Shown here piece after piece: positions 7,851 to 18,396 of a stretch of 46,493 nt of DNA. The stretch's first letter is position 1, and each line of letters starts with the position of its first letter. Origin of the DNA: SZAS-103 sp964640525 (GTDB lineage: Bacteria; Pseudomonadota; Gammaproteobacteria; Xanthomonadales; Xanthomonadaceae); contig CAZXGS010000020.1 in NCBI GenBank assembly GCA_964640525.1, positions 1-46,493 on the forward strand. The letters run 5' to 3'. The position numbers and the translations under genes are program-made. The notes under the pieces were generated by a model that was not told the DNA's origin, did not search any database, and saw only the letters and a program-made list of their open reading frames with translations.

Positions 7851-8938
7851 GCCATCACTCCATGTCGTTGTTCGTGCAACCCGAGAATCGTGCGCGCCCG
7901 CTCGGCATCGAGGTCCATCTGACGCCGCAGTGCATCCAAACCCTCGAAGCGCTCCTCGTCGCGCAGCCTGGCCACGAATTCCACTTCGATGCGCTGCCCG
8001 TACAGGTCGCCATCGAAGTCGAACAGATGCGCCTCGAGCAAAGGCTCGGCGCCGTCCACGGTCGGCCGCGTGCCCACGCTGGACACGCTCGGCCAGCCGG
8101 ATCGACGCTCGGCGATGCCTCGCTCGCCGTTGCCAAACTCGGCCATCCATGGCCTCGCCAGGCAACCCGGCCCTTCGCCTCCTGCTTCGGGCGCTCGACG
8201 CCGTGCGCGATGCGCTTCAACGCATCGCGCAAGCACGTCGTCGAGCCCATGGACGCGGGTGGCGAAGATGCCGCCCAGCGCCGGGCGCAGGCTCCCGAAG
8301 CGCAGGTTTGCGGTCGGGTAACCCAACGTCCTGCCCAGCTTGCGACCGTGCACGACGTGGCCACCGAACGCATACGGACGCCCCAGGCCGCGCGCGGCCG
8401 CTTCCAGTGCGCCTGCCGCCAATTGCCGGCGGATGGCGGTGCTGGAAACGCGCTCACCGTCCACCAGCACCGGCTCGATCGCGAACGCACGCAGCCCCAG
8501 GCTCGCGCCCACCTCCTGCAGCAGTGCCAGATCGCCCTGCCGCCCATGCCCGAAGGCAAATCCAGGCCCGACCCAGACCTCGCGCGCCCGCAGCGCGCCG
8601 ACCAGCACGTCGGTGATGAACCTGCGCGCCGGCATCGCCGCCATCCTGGCATCGAAGCGCAGCAGGCCGATCCGATCCACGCCCATGCCCAGCAGCCCCT
8701 CGATCCGTGCACGCGGGCAGGTCAATCGCGGCGGCCGTTGCGCGGTGGCGAAGAACTCGCGCGGCAGCGGCTCGAAGCCAAGCGCCAGCGCCGTGCAACC
8801 TGTCTCGCGGGCGCGCGCGAGCGCGCGGCCGACCAGCGCGCGATGGCCCAGATGCAGGCCATCGAAGGCGCCGATGCAGACCACGCTGCCCTCGGCGCCG
8901 ATACGGGCGCCCTGCAGGTCGCGGAACAGGCGATTCAT
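7847..8938 (-). CDS. ribF: bifunctional riboflavin kinase / FAD synthetase (RibF)
   Basis: Makes FMN from riboflavin and FAD from FMN. The N-terminal FAD synthetase half shows the nucleotidyl-transferase motif GAFDGLHLGHRALV and the SSTAIRRQL block; the C-terminal riboflavin kinase half shows GRTLGYPTANLRF and the ending FEGLDALRRQMDLDAERAR. The start MNRLFRD at 8938 is the family-typical N-terminus. It has 363 residues, longer than the usual 310-340, because about 46 extra residues lie inside the kinase domain between HGLDD and GWPSVSSVGTRPTVDG (see 8099-8236). The order murJ-ribF-ileS and the 4-base GTGA overlap with ileS indicate one translationally coupled operon. Confidence 0.95.
   Translation of the reverse strand: MNRLFRDLQGARIGAEGSVVCIGAFDGLHLGHRALVGRALARARETGCTALALGFEPLPREFFATAQRPPRLTCPRARIEGLLGMGVDRIGLLRFDARMAAMPARRFITDVLVGALRAREVWVGPGFAFGHGRQGDLALLQEVGASLGLRAFAIEPVLVDGERVSSTAIRRQLAAGALEAAARGLGRPYAFGGHVVHGRKLGRTLGYPTANLRFGSLRPALGGIFATRVHGLDDVLARCVEAHRARRRAPEAGGEGPGCLARPWMAEFGNGERGIAERRSGWPSVSSVGTRPTVDGAEPLLEAHLFDFDGDLYGQRIEVEFVARLRDEERFEGLDALRRQMDLDAERARTILGLHEQRHGVMA
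8099..8236 (-). repeat. in-frame insertion of about 138 bp in the kinase domain of ribF
   Basis: Relative to typical RibF, about 46 codons are inserted between HGLDD and GWPSVSS. The encoded segment is Arg/Ala/Gly/Glu-rich and low in hydrophobics. The DNA contains a clear palindrome, GATGCGCTTCAACGCATC, near 8210-8227. No second copy of this sequence is visible in the window, so its repeat nature is inferred from its palindromic structure and by analogy with ileS. Boundaries are approximate. Confidence 0.6.
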
Positions 8939-8969
8939 GGACCTTGCATCATAACCGCAGGCGCGCCGC

Positions 8970-10679
8970 TCAATGCTCGCGCAGCTCACGCGGACGGAAC
9001 CCCAGTGCCAACATCGCCAGCCCATAGGTGACGCCGCCGCCGGCGACCAGGATCGCCAGCCACGCGATCCGCGTCGTTGCCGCCGCGGCGGTGAAATCCG
9101 GCGCCACGTGCAGGCCCAGCAACAGCGCGGCCACCATCGCCGCGCTGGCCAGCAGCAGGCGCAGGCCGAAGCGGCCCCAGCCCGGCTGGCGCTGGAACAC
9201 CTGCGCCTTGCGCAGCCAGTGCCAGAGCAGCAACAGGTTGAGGTAGCTCGATGCCGCACTGGCCAGGCCGAGCGCGAAGTGCAGCCCGGGCAGCTTGGAG
9301 AACATCGCCAGCACGCCTGCACCCTGCGCGACGGCAATGTCGGCATCCAGGTGCGGCGCTCCGGACGGCGCCCACAACCGGTGCATCACCGCGAACCAGA
9401 GCCCGCCCAGAAACAGGAAGTTCAACCCCATGTTGGCAATCAGCGCCGCCACGCCGGCCTTGACCGGGGTCCTGGTGTCCTGGCGCGCGTAGAACGCCGG
9501 CAACACCACCTTGACCAGCGCGAACGCCGGCAGCCCGAAGCTCAGGCCGAACACCGACAGCGCCGCCATCCTGGTGTCGAACGGCGTGTAGTGGCCGTAC
9601 TGGAACAAGGTCGCCACCAGCGGCACGCACAGCAGCATCAGCGCCAGCATCGCCGGCACGGCGATCATCAAGGTGGTGCGCAGACCCCAGTCCAGCGCCT
9701 TCGAGAAGCCGGCCTGGTCGGTGTTGACGTGGTGGCGCGCCAGGGTCGGCAGGATCACCGTGCCCAGGGCAATGCCGAACACGCCCAGCGGCAGTTCCAG
9801 GAAGCGGTCGGCCTGCGACAACCAGCTCTGCGAGCCGACGTACAGCATCGAGGCGATCACCGTGTCCAGCAGCAGATTCACCTGGGCGATCGAGGAACCG
9901 AACAGGGTCGGCACCATCAGCTTCATCACCTTGCGCACGCCCGCGTGCCCGAAGCCCAGCCTTGGCAGCGCCAGGAGATCGAGCCTGGCCATATCCGGCA
10001 GCAGGCACAGCAGTTGCACGATGCCGCCGAACAGGATCGCCCAGCCCAGCGCGTAGATCGGCGTGTGCAGCCGCGGCGCCAGCAGCAGCGCGAACGCGAT
10101 CATGCTGATGTTGAGCAGCACCGGCACCAGCGCCGGCATCGCGAAACGGTGGAAGCTGTTGAGCGCGCCACCGGCAAGCGCGGTCATCGACACGAACAGG
10201 ATGAATGGGAAAGTCAGCCGCAGCAGGTCCACCGTCATGGCAAACTTCTCCGGGTGCGCGATCGCGCCCGGCGAGAACACCATCGCGACCTGCGGCGCGA
10301 ACACCAGCCCCAGCGCGACCACCCCCAGCAACACCGCGGCCAGCGACCCGGCGGTGCGCGCAACCAGTTCCTTCAACTCGGCATGGCTGCCCTTCTCCTT
10401 GATCTCGGTGAACACCGGCACGAAGGCAGTGGTGAACGAGCCCTCCGCGAACAGCCGGCGCATGAAGTTGGGGATGCGGAAGGCGACCCAGAACGCGTCG
10501 GTCGCCGCGTCCACGCCGAACACCCGGCTGATCACCATGTCGCGCAGCAGCCCGAACACCCGGCTGACCAGGGTCATGGAACTGAACGAGGCCACCGAGC
10601 GCAGCATCGACGGCCGCCGCGCCCGCGCGTTGGCGGGGCCCTCGGCCGGTCTGCCTGCGGTGTCGCCGGTTTGACTCAT
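8970..10679 (-). CDS. murJ: lipid II flippase MurJ (MviN)
   Basis: The MOP-superfamily inner-membrane transporter that flips the peptidoglycan precursor lipid II to the periplasm. It has 569 residues, slightly longer than usual because of a polar N-terminal leader (MSQTGDTAG...). The conserved start of the membrane domain is SMLRSVASFSSMTLVSRV, followed by GLLRDMVISRVFG and FRIPNFMRRLFAEGSF, with many hydrophobic segments along its length. The ATG at 10679 is the first plausible one; the internal methionine of MLRSVASF (near residue 25) is an alternative. It leads the ribF-ileS-lspA operon, 31 bases before ribF. Its start codon overlaps the -35 region of the divergent rpsT promoter, a common MurJ/rpsT arrangement. 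Confidence 0.96.
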   Translation of the reverse strand: MSQTGDTAGRPAEGPANARARRPSMLRSVASFSSMTLVSRVFGLLRDMVISRVFGVDAATDAFWVAFRIPNFMRRLFAEGSFTTAFVPVFTEIKEKGSHAELKELVARTAGSLAAVLLGVVALGLVFAPQVAMVFSPGAIAHPEKFAMTVDLLRLTFPFILFVSMTALAGGALNSFHRFAMPALVPVLLNISMIAFALLLAPRLHTPIYALGWAILFGGIVQLLCLLPDMARLDLLALPRLGFGHAGVRKVMKLMVPTLFGSSIAQVNLLLDTVIASMLYVGSQSWLSQADRFLELPLGVFGIALGTVILPTLARHHVNTDQAGFSKALDWGLRTTLMIAVPAMLALMLLCVPLVATLFQYGHYTPFDTRMAALSVFGLSFGLPAFALVKVVLPAFYARQDTRTPVKAGVAALIANMGLNFLFLGGLWFAVMHRLWAPSGAPHLDADIAVAQGAGVLAMFSKLPGLHFALGLASAASSYLNLLLLWHWLRKAQVFQRQPGWGRFGLRLLLASAAMVAALLLGLHVAPDFTAAAATTRIAWLAILVAGGGVTYGLAMLALGFRPRELREH

Positions 10680-10699
10680 GCTCACGAAATCCCCATAAT
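10671..10699 (+). promoter_or_regulatory. promoter of rpsT
   Basis: TTGACT (10671-10676) is followed after exactly 17 bases by CATAAT (10694-10699), which would start transcription about 70 bases before the rpsT start codon. The -35 box abuts the start codon of the divergent murJ gene (10677-10679). Confidence 0.7.
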
Positions 10700-10776
10700 G
10701 TGCAGTCCTTTCACCCGCGCCATCCGGCGTTCCCACGCTCACGTCGCATCGCGACACCATTGTCAGGAGTTTTCCC

Positions 10777-11043
10777 TTGGCCAACATCAAGTCCGCCAAA
10801 AAGCGCGCCAAGCAGGCCGAGGTCCATCGCGCCCGCAACGCCAGCGCCCGTTCCATGCTGCGCACCGCCGTCAAGAAGGTGCTCAAGGCCATCCACGCCG
10901 GCGACGCCACCGCCGCGACGACCGCCTTCGGCGTCGCCCAGCCGATCCTCGACCGCTACTCGGCGCGCGGCCTGATCCACAAGAACAAGGCCGCCCGCCA
11001 CAAGAGCCGCCTGACCGCACGCATCAAGGCGATGGCTGCCTGA
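10777..11043 (+). CDS. rpsT: 30S ribosomal protein S20, TTG start
   Basis: The small-subunit protein that binds the 5' domain of 16S rRNA. It has 88 residues and the typical sequence: ANIKSAKKRAKQAEVHRARN at the N-terminus, a Lys/Arg-rich middle and a helical C-terminus ending KSRLTARIKAMAA. The start is TTG, 7-8 bases after a strong AGGAG (10765-10769); no ATG or GTG fits. E. coli rpsT also uses TTG, where the weak start takes part in autogenous control by S20. It has its own promoter and terminator, so it is monocistronic and divergent from murJ. Confidence 0.97.
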   Translation: MANIKSAKKRAKQAEVHRARNASARSMLRTAVKKVLKAIHAGDATAATTAFGVAQPILDRYSARGLIHKNKAARHKSRLTARIKAMAA

Positions 11044-11069
11044 GTCGTCGCCAACGGCGATGCACGACC

Positions 11070-11097
11070 AAAGCCGGCGCAAGCCGGCTTTCGTTTT
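11070..11097 (+). terminator. rho-independent terminator of rpsT
   Basis: The stem AAAGCCGGC / GCCGGCTTT with a GCAA-type loop is followed by TCGTTTT, 27 bases after the rpsT stop codon. The GC-rich 9-bp stem and T-rich tail are typical. Confidence 0.85.
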
Positions 11098-11222
11098 GGG
11101 GACGCCCGAACGGGCATCGCTTGCCGGTTGGGCGAACCTGAAACGATGACGGACGTGGCGCCGCGCGCCAGCCAAGGGCCGTATCGTCCGCTCACCTCCG
11201 ACCACCGCTCGCTTCCAACGCC

Positions 11223-11308
11223 GTCGTCCCGGCGCAAGCCGGGATCCATGGTGATTTTCGGGCCGTTCACGCCAAAGCAGACTGGATCCCGGCTTGCGCC
11301 GGGATGAC
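11223..11308. repeat. inverted palindromic repeat pair (TCCCGGCGCAAGCCGGGA type)
   Basis: The left arm (11223-11249) and right arm (11283-11308) are reverse complements, each containing a self-complementary CCCGGC..GCCGGG core, separated by about 33 bases. It belongs to the same family as 4493-4610 and 30711-30829. It lies between the rpsT terminator and the 3' end of the convergent obgE gene. Confidence 0.8.
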
Positions 11309-11594
11309 GTGGCGGGTTTGCACAGCCGTCTGGTTTCCCGAAAACGCACGGCCAGTCGAGCCACGCCGTTCGATCCGGCCACCGCAACGATGCCGGCAGC
11401 GGTGTGCACCACGGTTCGCACGTCTGGCACGCAAGCCGATCCGCTGGACAGCAGCGGCAGGTACGGGTGCCAGCGGGTTGGATTCACCATGGCACGGCGA
11501 TGGCAACGCCATCTCCAACCCAAGCTTTCCTTTGAAGGAGCGCAGGATGGGCGGCAGCTCCTGTCGTGGAGGGCAGTTGCCGCTTCGGCCTGCA
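11309..11594. other. region between rpsT repeat and obgE 3' end; nothing recognised
   Basis: The stretch is open in more than one frame, but the peptides show no family features. I see no clear terminator for obgE and no promoter. It is treated as noncoding. Confidence 0.5.
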
Positions 11595-12662
11595 TCAGTG
11601 GGCGCCTGCGGCCGGTGCGTCGTCCGTGCCGGCCGGGGATTGCGAGGCCAGATACTTCTGTTCGTCGAAGAAGTGCTGCACCTTCAGGCACACCTCGCGG
11701 GTGCCCTCGCGTCCGACCGCCGAGACCAGGAACCACGGTGCCTTCCAGCCCAACCCGGCCACGATCGCGCCGGCGCGTTCGGCAGCCTCTTCGGGGAACA
11801 TCAGGTCGGCCTTGTTGAGCACCAGCCAGCGCGGTCGCTCCAGCAGCTCCGGATCGTACTTGCCAAGTTCGGCCTCGATCGCACGCACCTGCGCAACCGG
11901 GTCGGCGCCGTCGATCGGCAGGATGTCCACCAGATGCAGCAGCAAGCCGGTGCGCTCGACGTGGCGCAGGAACTGGATGCCCAGCCCGGCACCGTCCGCC
12001 GCGCCCTCGATCAGCCCGGGGATGTCGGCGATCACGAAGCTGCGATGCGCCTCCACGCTGACCACGCCAAGGTGCGGCTGGAGGGTGGTGAAGGGATAGT
12101 CCGCAACCCGCGGCGTGGCCGCCGAGACCGCGCGGATGAAGGTGGACTTGCCGGCATTTGGAAAACCCAGCAGGCCCACGTCGGCCAGCACCCGCAGCTC
12201 CAGCGCGATCTCGCGCTGCTCGCCTTCGCTGCCGGGTGTCGCGCGGCGCGGGGCGCGGGTGACCGAACTCTTGAAGTGGATGTTGCCCTGCCCGCCCTTG
12301 CCCCCGCGCGCGACCAGCAGTGTTTGGCCGTGTTCGGTGAGGTCGCCGATCAGCTCCTCGGTGGCGATGTTGGTGACGGCGGTGCCTACCGGCACGCGAA
12401 TCTGGATGTCCTGCCCGGCCTTGCCGAACATCTGCCGACCGCGACCGTTCTCTCCGCGCTGCGCCTTGAAATGGCGCTCGTGGCGGAAATCCACCAGCGT
12501 GTTGAGATTCTCGTCGGCGACCAGCCAGACGCTGCCGCCGTCGCCGCCGTCGCCACCGTCCGGCCCACCGAGCGGGATGAACTTCTCGCGCCGGAAGCTG
12601 ACGCAACCGTTGCCACCGTCACCGGCCTGGACATGGATGCTGGCTTCGTCGACGAATTTCAT
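11595..12662 (-). CDS. obgE: Obg/CgtA family GTPase
   Basis: A large-subunit ribosome-assembly GTPase, also linked to the stringent response. It has 355 residues. The Obg fold is N-terminal and glycine-rich (MKFVDEASIHVQAGDGGNG, GGDGGDGGSVW). The G-domain motifs are GFPNAGKST (G1), DIPGLIEGAADGAGLG (G3) and NKAD (G4). The C-terminus is short, as in other gammaproteobacteria, ending in an Ala/Pro/Asp tail. The start at 12662 is fixed by the conserved MKFVDEA. It lies downstream of rplU-rpmA on the same strand, the classic rplU-rpmA-obgE order, but a terminator hairpin (12774-12796) stands between. Five copies of a 7-bp tandem repeat end four bases before the start codon, and no good Shine-Dalgarno sequence is visible. 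Confidence 0.97.
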   Translation of the reverse strand: MKFVDEASIHVQAGDGGNGCVSFRREKFIPLGGPDGGDGGDGGSVWLVADENLNTLVDFRHERHFKAQRGENGRGRQMFGKAGQDIQIRVPVGTAVTNIATEELIGDLTEHGQTLLVARGGKGGQGNIHFKSSVTRAPRRATPGSEGEQREIALELRVLADVGLLGFPNAGKSTFIRAVSAATPRVADYPFTTLQPHLGVVSVEAHRSFVIADIPGLIEGAADGAGLGIQFLRHVERTGLLLHLVDILPIDGADPVAQVRAIEAELGKYDPELLERPRWLVLNKADLMFPEEAAERAGAIVAGLGWKAPWFLVSAVGREGTREVCLKVQHFFDEQKYLASQSPAGTDDAPAAGAH

Positions 12663-12666
12663 TTCC

Positions 12667-12704
12667 AGAGGACAGAGGACAGAGGACAGAGGACAGAGGA
12701 CAGA
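12667..12704 (-). repeat. 7-bp tandem repeat (AGAGGAC)5 in the obgE leader
   Basis: Five exact head-to-tail copies of AGAGGAC (12667-12701), plus a partial copy, read on the plus strand. On the obgE sense strand this is a C/T-rich GTCCTCT array placed immediately upstream of the ATG, where the ribosome-binding site should be. Seven is not a multiple of three, but the array is noncoding for obgE. Confidence 0.92.
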
Positions 12705-12773
12705 AAATTCTGCGGCCAAACGGGATCGCGCAAGCAACCCGACACTCGCCTGCCGATGCCGCATCTCGAAACG

Positions 12774-12796
12774 AAAAGCCCCGCCGTAGCGGGGCC
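12774..12796 (-). terminator. rho-independent terminator after rpmA
   Basis: On the minus strand GGCCCCGC / GCGGGGC form a GC-rich stem around a TACG-type loop, followed by TTTTCG. It lies 22 bases past the rpmA stop. It would end or attenuate transcription before obgE. Confidence 0.8.
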
Positions 12797-12818
12797 TCGT
12801 CGTTGCGCGGCGCGGACC

Positions 12819-13079
12819 TTACTCGGCGCCGACCACGCTGACCGTGCGACGACTCTTCGGGCCCTTGATGGAGAAGTCCACCACGCCGTCGCGCAGGGCG
12901 AACAGGGTGTGGTCACGGCCCATGCCCACGCCCATGCCGGCGTGGTACTCGGTGCCGCGCTGGCGGACGATGATGTTGCCCGCAGCCACGGCCTGGCCGC
13001 CGAACAGCTTCACGCCAAGGTACTTGGGATTGGAATCGCGGCCGTTGCGGGTGCTGCCGCCTGCCTTTTTGTGTGCCAT
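12819..13079 (-). CDS. rpmA: 50S ribosomal protein L27
   Basis: 86 residues with the typical L27 sequence: MAHKKAGGSTRNGRDSNPKY, then LGVKLFGGQAV, NIIVRQRGT and HAGMGVGMGRDHTLFAL. The N-terminal tail reaches the peptidyl-transferase centre. The start follows GGAG closely. It lies 12 bases after rplU and is co-transcribed with it. Confidence 0.98.
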   Translation of the reverse strand: MAHKKAGGSTRNGRDSNPKYLGVKLFGGQAVAAGNIIVRQRGTEYHAGMGVGMGRDHTLFALRDGVVDFSIKGPKSRRTVSVVGAE

Positions 13080-13091
13080 GGAATCGGCTCC

Positions 13092-13409
13092 TTACTTGCT
13101 GGCGGCAGAGATGCCGGTGATTTCGACTTCGGTGTAATGCTGGCGGTGACCCATCTGCTTGCGATGGTGCTTGCGGCGGCGGAACTTGACGATGCGGATC
13201 TTGTCCGCGCGGCCGTGGGCCTTGATCGTCGCCTCCACGCTGGCGCCCTTGAGCGCCTGACCGACGTGCACGTTCTCGCCATCGGCGAGCATCAGCACGT
13301 TGTCGAACCTGACCGCACTGCCGACGTCGCCGTCGAGCTTTTCCACCCGCAAGGTTTCGCCCTGCATCACACGGTACTGCTTGCCGCCCGTGACCAAAAC
13401 TGCGTACAT
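13092..13409 (-). CDS. rplU: 50S ribosomal protein L21
   Basis: 105 residues, the normal length, beginning MYAVLVTGGKQYRV and ending with the L21 signature region KFRRRKHHRKQMGHRQHYTEV. It binds 23S rRNA. The start codon is preceded by AAGGACA at a suitable distance. It leads the rplU-rpmA transcript from the promoter at 13473-13501. Confidence 0.98.
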   Translation of the reverse strand: MYAVLVTGGKQYRVMQGETLRVEKLDGDVGSAVRFDNVLMLADGENVHVGQALKGASVEATIKAHGRADKIRIVKFRRRKHHRKQMGHRQHYTEVEITGISAASK

Positions 13410-13472
13410 GACCGATTGTCCTTTGTCGTTATTTTACGGCTCTGCTGCCGCCAATCGGCGGACAGAAGCGGA

Positions 13473-13501
13473 ATTGTGGCTGGAAATGCCTTGCAAGTCA
13501 A
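13473..13501 (-). promoter_or_regulatory. promoter of rplU-rpmA
   Basis: On the minus strand TTGACT (13496-13501) and CACAAT (13473-13478) are separated by exactly 17 bases. The -10 box lies 63 bases upstream of the rplU start codon. Confidence 0.7.
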
Positions 13502-13675
13502 ACGCTTTGACCGGGATCGATGCCGGGCTCGGACGAGAACGCCAGGCGCGGGACGAAGGTGGCATGGATGGCCTCCTTTGGCGCGACTCGGGGGATTCCC
13601 GTCGCCGGGCGCGGATGCGGCCGGCTTGCCGGATGCGAGGATCTGCCGCGGCATGTGCGCTGAGCGGGTGGGAAG

Positions 13676-14549
13676 GCGTGCCGGGCACCGCGAAAGGCGT
13701 GGTTCGACGGGCTCACCACGAACGGGTTGCCTGGTGTCTCGACGGGGCGTGCCGGGCACCGCGAAAGGCGTGGTTCGACAGGCTCACCACGAACGGAATT
13801 CCTGGCGTCTCGGCGGGGCGTGCTGGGCATGTCGAAGGGCGTGGTTCGACGGGCTCACCACGAACGGGGTGCGTGGTGTCTCGGCGGCGGGGGGGGTGAC
13901 GGGCATGGCGAAAAGCGTGGTTCGCCAGGCTCACCACGAACGGATTTCCCGGCGTCTCGACGGGGCGTGCCAGGCATGGCGAAAGGCGTGGTTCGACAGG
14001 CTCACCACGAACGGATTTCCTGGTGTCTCGGCGGGGCGTGCCGGGCATGGCGAAAGGCGTGGTTCGACAGGCTCACCACGAACGGGGTGCGTGGTGTCTC
14101 GACGGGGCGTGCCGGGCATGGCGAAAGGCGTGGTTCGACAGGCTCACCACGAACGGAGTTCCTGGTGTCTCGACAGGGCATGCCGGGCATGGCGAAAGGC
14201 GTGGTTCGACAGGCTCACCACGAACGGGGTGCGTGNNNNNNNNNNNNNNNNNNNNNNNNNNNNNNNNNNNNNNNNNNNNNNNNNNNNNNNNNNNNNNNNN
14301 NNNNNNNNNNNNNNNNNNNNNNNNNNNNNNNNNNNATGGCGAAAGGCGTGGTTCGACAGGCTCACCACGAACGGGGTGCGTGGTGTCTCGGCCGGGGGGT
14401 GACGGGCATGGCGAAAGGCGTGGTTCGACAGGCTCACCACGAACGGATTTCCCGGCGTCTCGACGGGGGATGACGGGCACCGCGAAGGGCGTGGTTCGAC
14501 AGGCTCACCACGAACGGAATTCCTGGCGTCTCGGCGGGGGGTGACGGGG
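13676..14549. repeat. tandem array of a 71-bp palindromic repeat, interrupted by an N gap
   Basis: At least eleven units are visible, with equivalent bases at 13687, 13758, 13829, 13905, 13976, 14047, 14118, 14189, then after the gap 14336, 14408 and 14479. The period is 71 bp, with one unit of 76 and one of 72. The best conserved part is GTGGTTCGACAGGCTCACCA followed by CGAACGG, with GTTCG/CGAAC arms. The rest (GTGTCTCGACGGGGCGTGCC type) varies by point changes. On the minus strand it reads as repeats of VRGEPVEPR, a peptide often mis-annotated as protein. No gene is supported here. It separates the rplU promoter from uvrA. Confidence 0.93.
14236..14335. other. assembly gap (100 N) inside the 71-bp array
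   Basis: Exactly 100 N, the conventional placeholder length. The 47 bases before the gap (14189-14235) match the 47 bases after it (14336-14382), so contig ends stopped inside the repeat. True unit number is unknown. Confidence 0.97.
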
Positions 14550-14720
14550 CTTGACGGAGCATGGAACTCTCACCTTTTCTCCGCAGGCAAGATGGGTGGG
14601 CCGCGGAGGCGTCGCCCTTGCCAGCTTCCACGCACCACGCCGCATCGCCGATTTCCCGCAACTGGCCCGGCCTCGCCCGCCGGACTACACTGCGCGATTC
14701 GATTCGCGACGGGACAGCGC

Positions 14721-17606
<2,886 letters not shown>

Positions 17607-17706
17607 NNNNNNNNNNNNNNNNNNNNNNNNNNNNNNNNNNNNNNNNNNNNNNNNNNNNNNNNNNNNNNNNNNNNNNNNNNNNNNNNNNNNNNNNNNNNNN
17701 NNNNNN
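17607..17706. other. assembly gap (100 N) at the uvrA 3' end
   Basis: 100 N flanked by the same 20-base sequence on both sides (17587-17606 and 17707-17726, GGAAGCAGGCGGTGCTGCAG). Such end duplication suggests overlapping contig ends that were scaffolded instead of merged, or a longer repeat that collapsed. Removing the gap plus one copy deletes 120 bases, which keeps the uvrA frame. Confidence 0.95.
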
Positions 17707-17782
17707 GGAAGCAGGCGGTGCTGCAGGAAGCGGCCTTGCCGCTTTCCCGACGGGCCGGGAGGTCGGGGCTTCGAGCCTGCAT

Positions 17783-17907
17783 CCCCTCTCCCTCCGGGAG
17801 AGGGGCAGGGGTGAGGGAAGGAGCCATCGTTGCACCAAGCGCCGGAAACGGGCGGGGTTTCTGCCCTCACCCGCCCTTCGGGCACCCTCTCCCGGAGGGA
17901 GAGGGAA
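17783..17907. repeat. facing palindromic repeat pair between uvrA and thioesterase
   Basis: Module one is CCCTCTCCCTCCGGGAGAGG with GGGTGAGGGAAGG; module two is CCCTCACCCGCCCTTCGGGC leading to CCCTCTCCCGGAGGGAGAGG. Together they form the same arrangement as inside ileS (6757-6883) and at 33595-33736 and 44427-44576. It lies in the spacer after uvrA and may be read through as uvrA C-terminal codons if the adjoining gap is an artefact. Confidence 0.85.
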
Positions 17908-17952
17908 GCGGGAGCGCCGCAAACCGGACGTTGCCAAGGAGTCTTGAACCCC

Positions 17953-18375
17953 GTGAACACTGCCGCCACGCCACCCCTGCTCTTCCGTACCGAGCTGTCG
18001 GTGCGCTGGCGCGACATGGACGCCTTCAACCACGTCAACAACGCGATGTTCCTGCGCTATCTGGAAGAAGCGCGGCTGCGCTGGCTGATGACCCTGGACG
18101 GGCCGTGGATGGATGCGTCGGTGGCGCCCGTGGTGGCGCAGGCGCTGGTGAACTTCAAGCGACCCATCGGCTGGCCGGAGGACGTGATCGTCGAGCTGTT
18201 CGCCGAGCGCGTCGGCAACTCCAGCTTCACCCTCGGGCACCGCGTCGTTTCGGCCAGGGATGCGGACGTCGTGTACGCCGACGGCCACGTGGTGATGGTG
18301 TGGATCGACACGCGCAGCGGCCAGTCCGCGTCCATTCCCGCGTGCGTGCGCCGCGCCGGCGCGGCGTCGGCCTGA
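17953..18375 (+). CDS. acyl-CoA thioesterase, 4HBT (hotdog) family
   Basis: A 140-residue hotdog-fold protein expected to hydrolyse acyl-CoA thioesters in the cytoplasm. The 4HBT pattern is visible: VRWRDMDAFNHVNNAMFLRYLEEAR, with the catalytic Asp of the DxxxHVNN motif, then a central helix and beta strands with RVGNSSFTLGHRVVS. The GTG at 17953 follows AAGGAG (17936-17941) at 11 bases; a TTG at 17944 is in frame but only two bases from it. The frame of uvrA is open across the whole gene in a different phase, but the family match here leaves no doubt which frame is coding. It is convergent with the PCu(A)C gene, 21 bases away. The substrate is unknown. Confidence 0.9.
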   Translation: MNTAATPPLLFRTELSVRWRDMDAFNHVNNAMFLRYLEEARLRWLMTLDGPWMDASVAPVVAQALVNFKRPIGWPEDVIVELFAERVGNSSFTLGHRVVSARDADVVYADGHVVMVWIDTRSGQSASIPACVRRAGAASA

Positions 18376-18396
18376 CCGCCACGGCGAAGCCGCGCG

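Noticed and set aside
11304..14402. A plus-strand open frame of more than 1000 codons
   Set aside because: It runs antisense to obgE, rpmA and rplU, which are certain, and through the repeat array and N gap. Long antisense frames are common in high-GC DNA.
13713..14480. Long open frames in the array encoding VRGEPVEPR-type peptides on the minus strand and similar repeats on the plus strand
   Set aside because: They are translations of the palindromic repeat in several frames at once, run through the N gap and show no protein-family features.
13676..14549. Regularly spaced repeats that could look like a CRISPR array
   Set aside because: The whole 71-bp unit is repeated, including the part that would be the spacer; there are no unique spacers and no cas genes nearby. 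It is a tandem repeat array.
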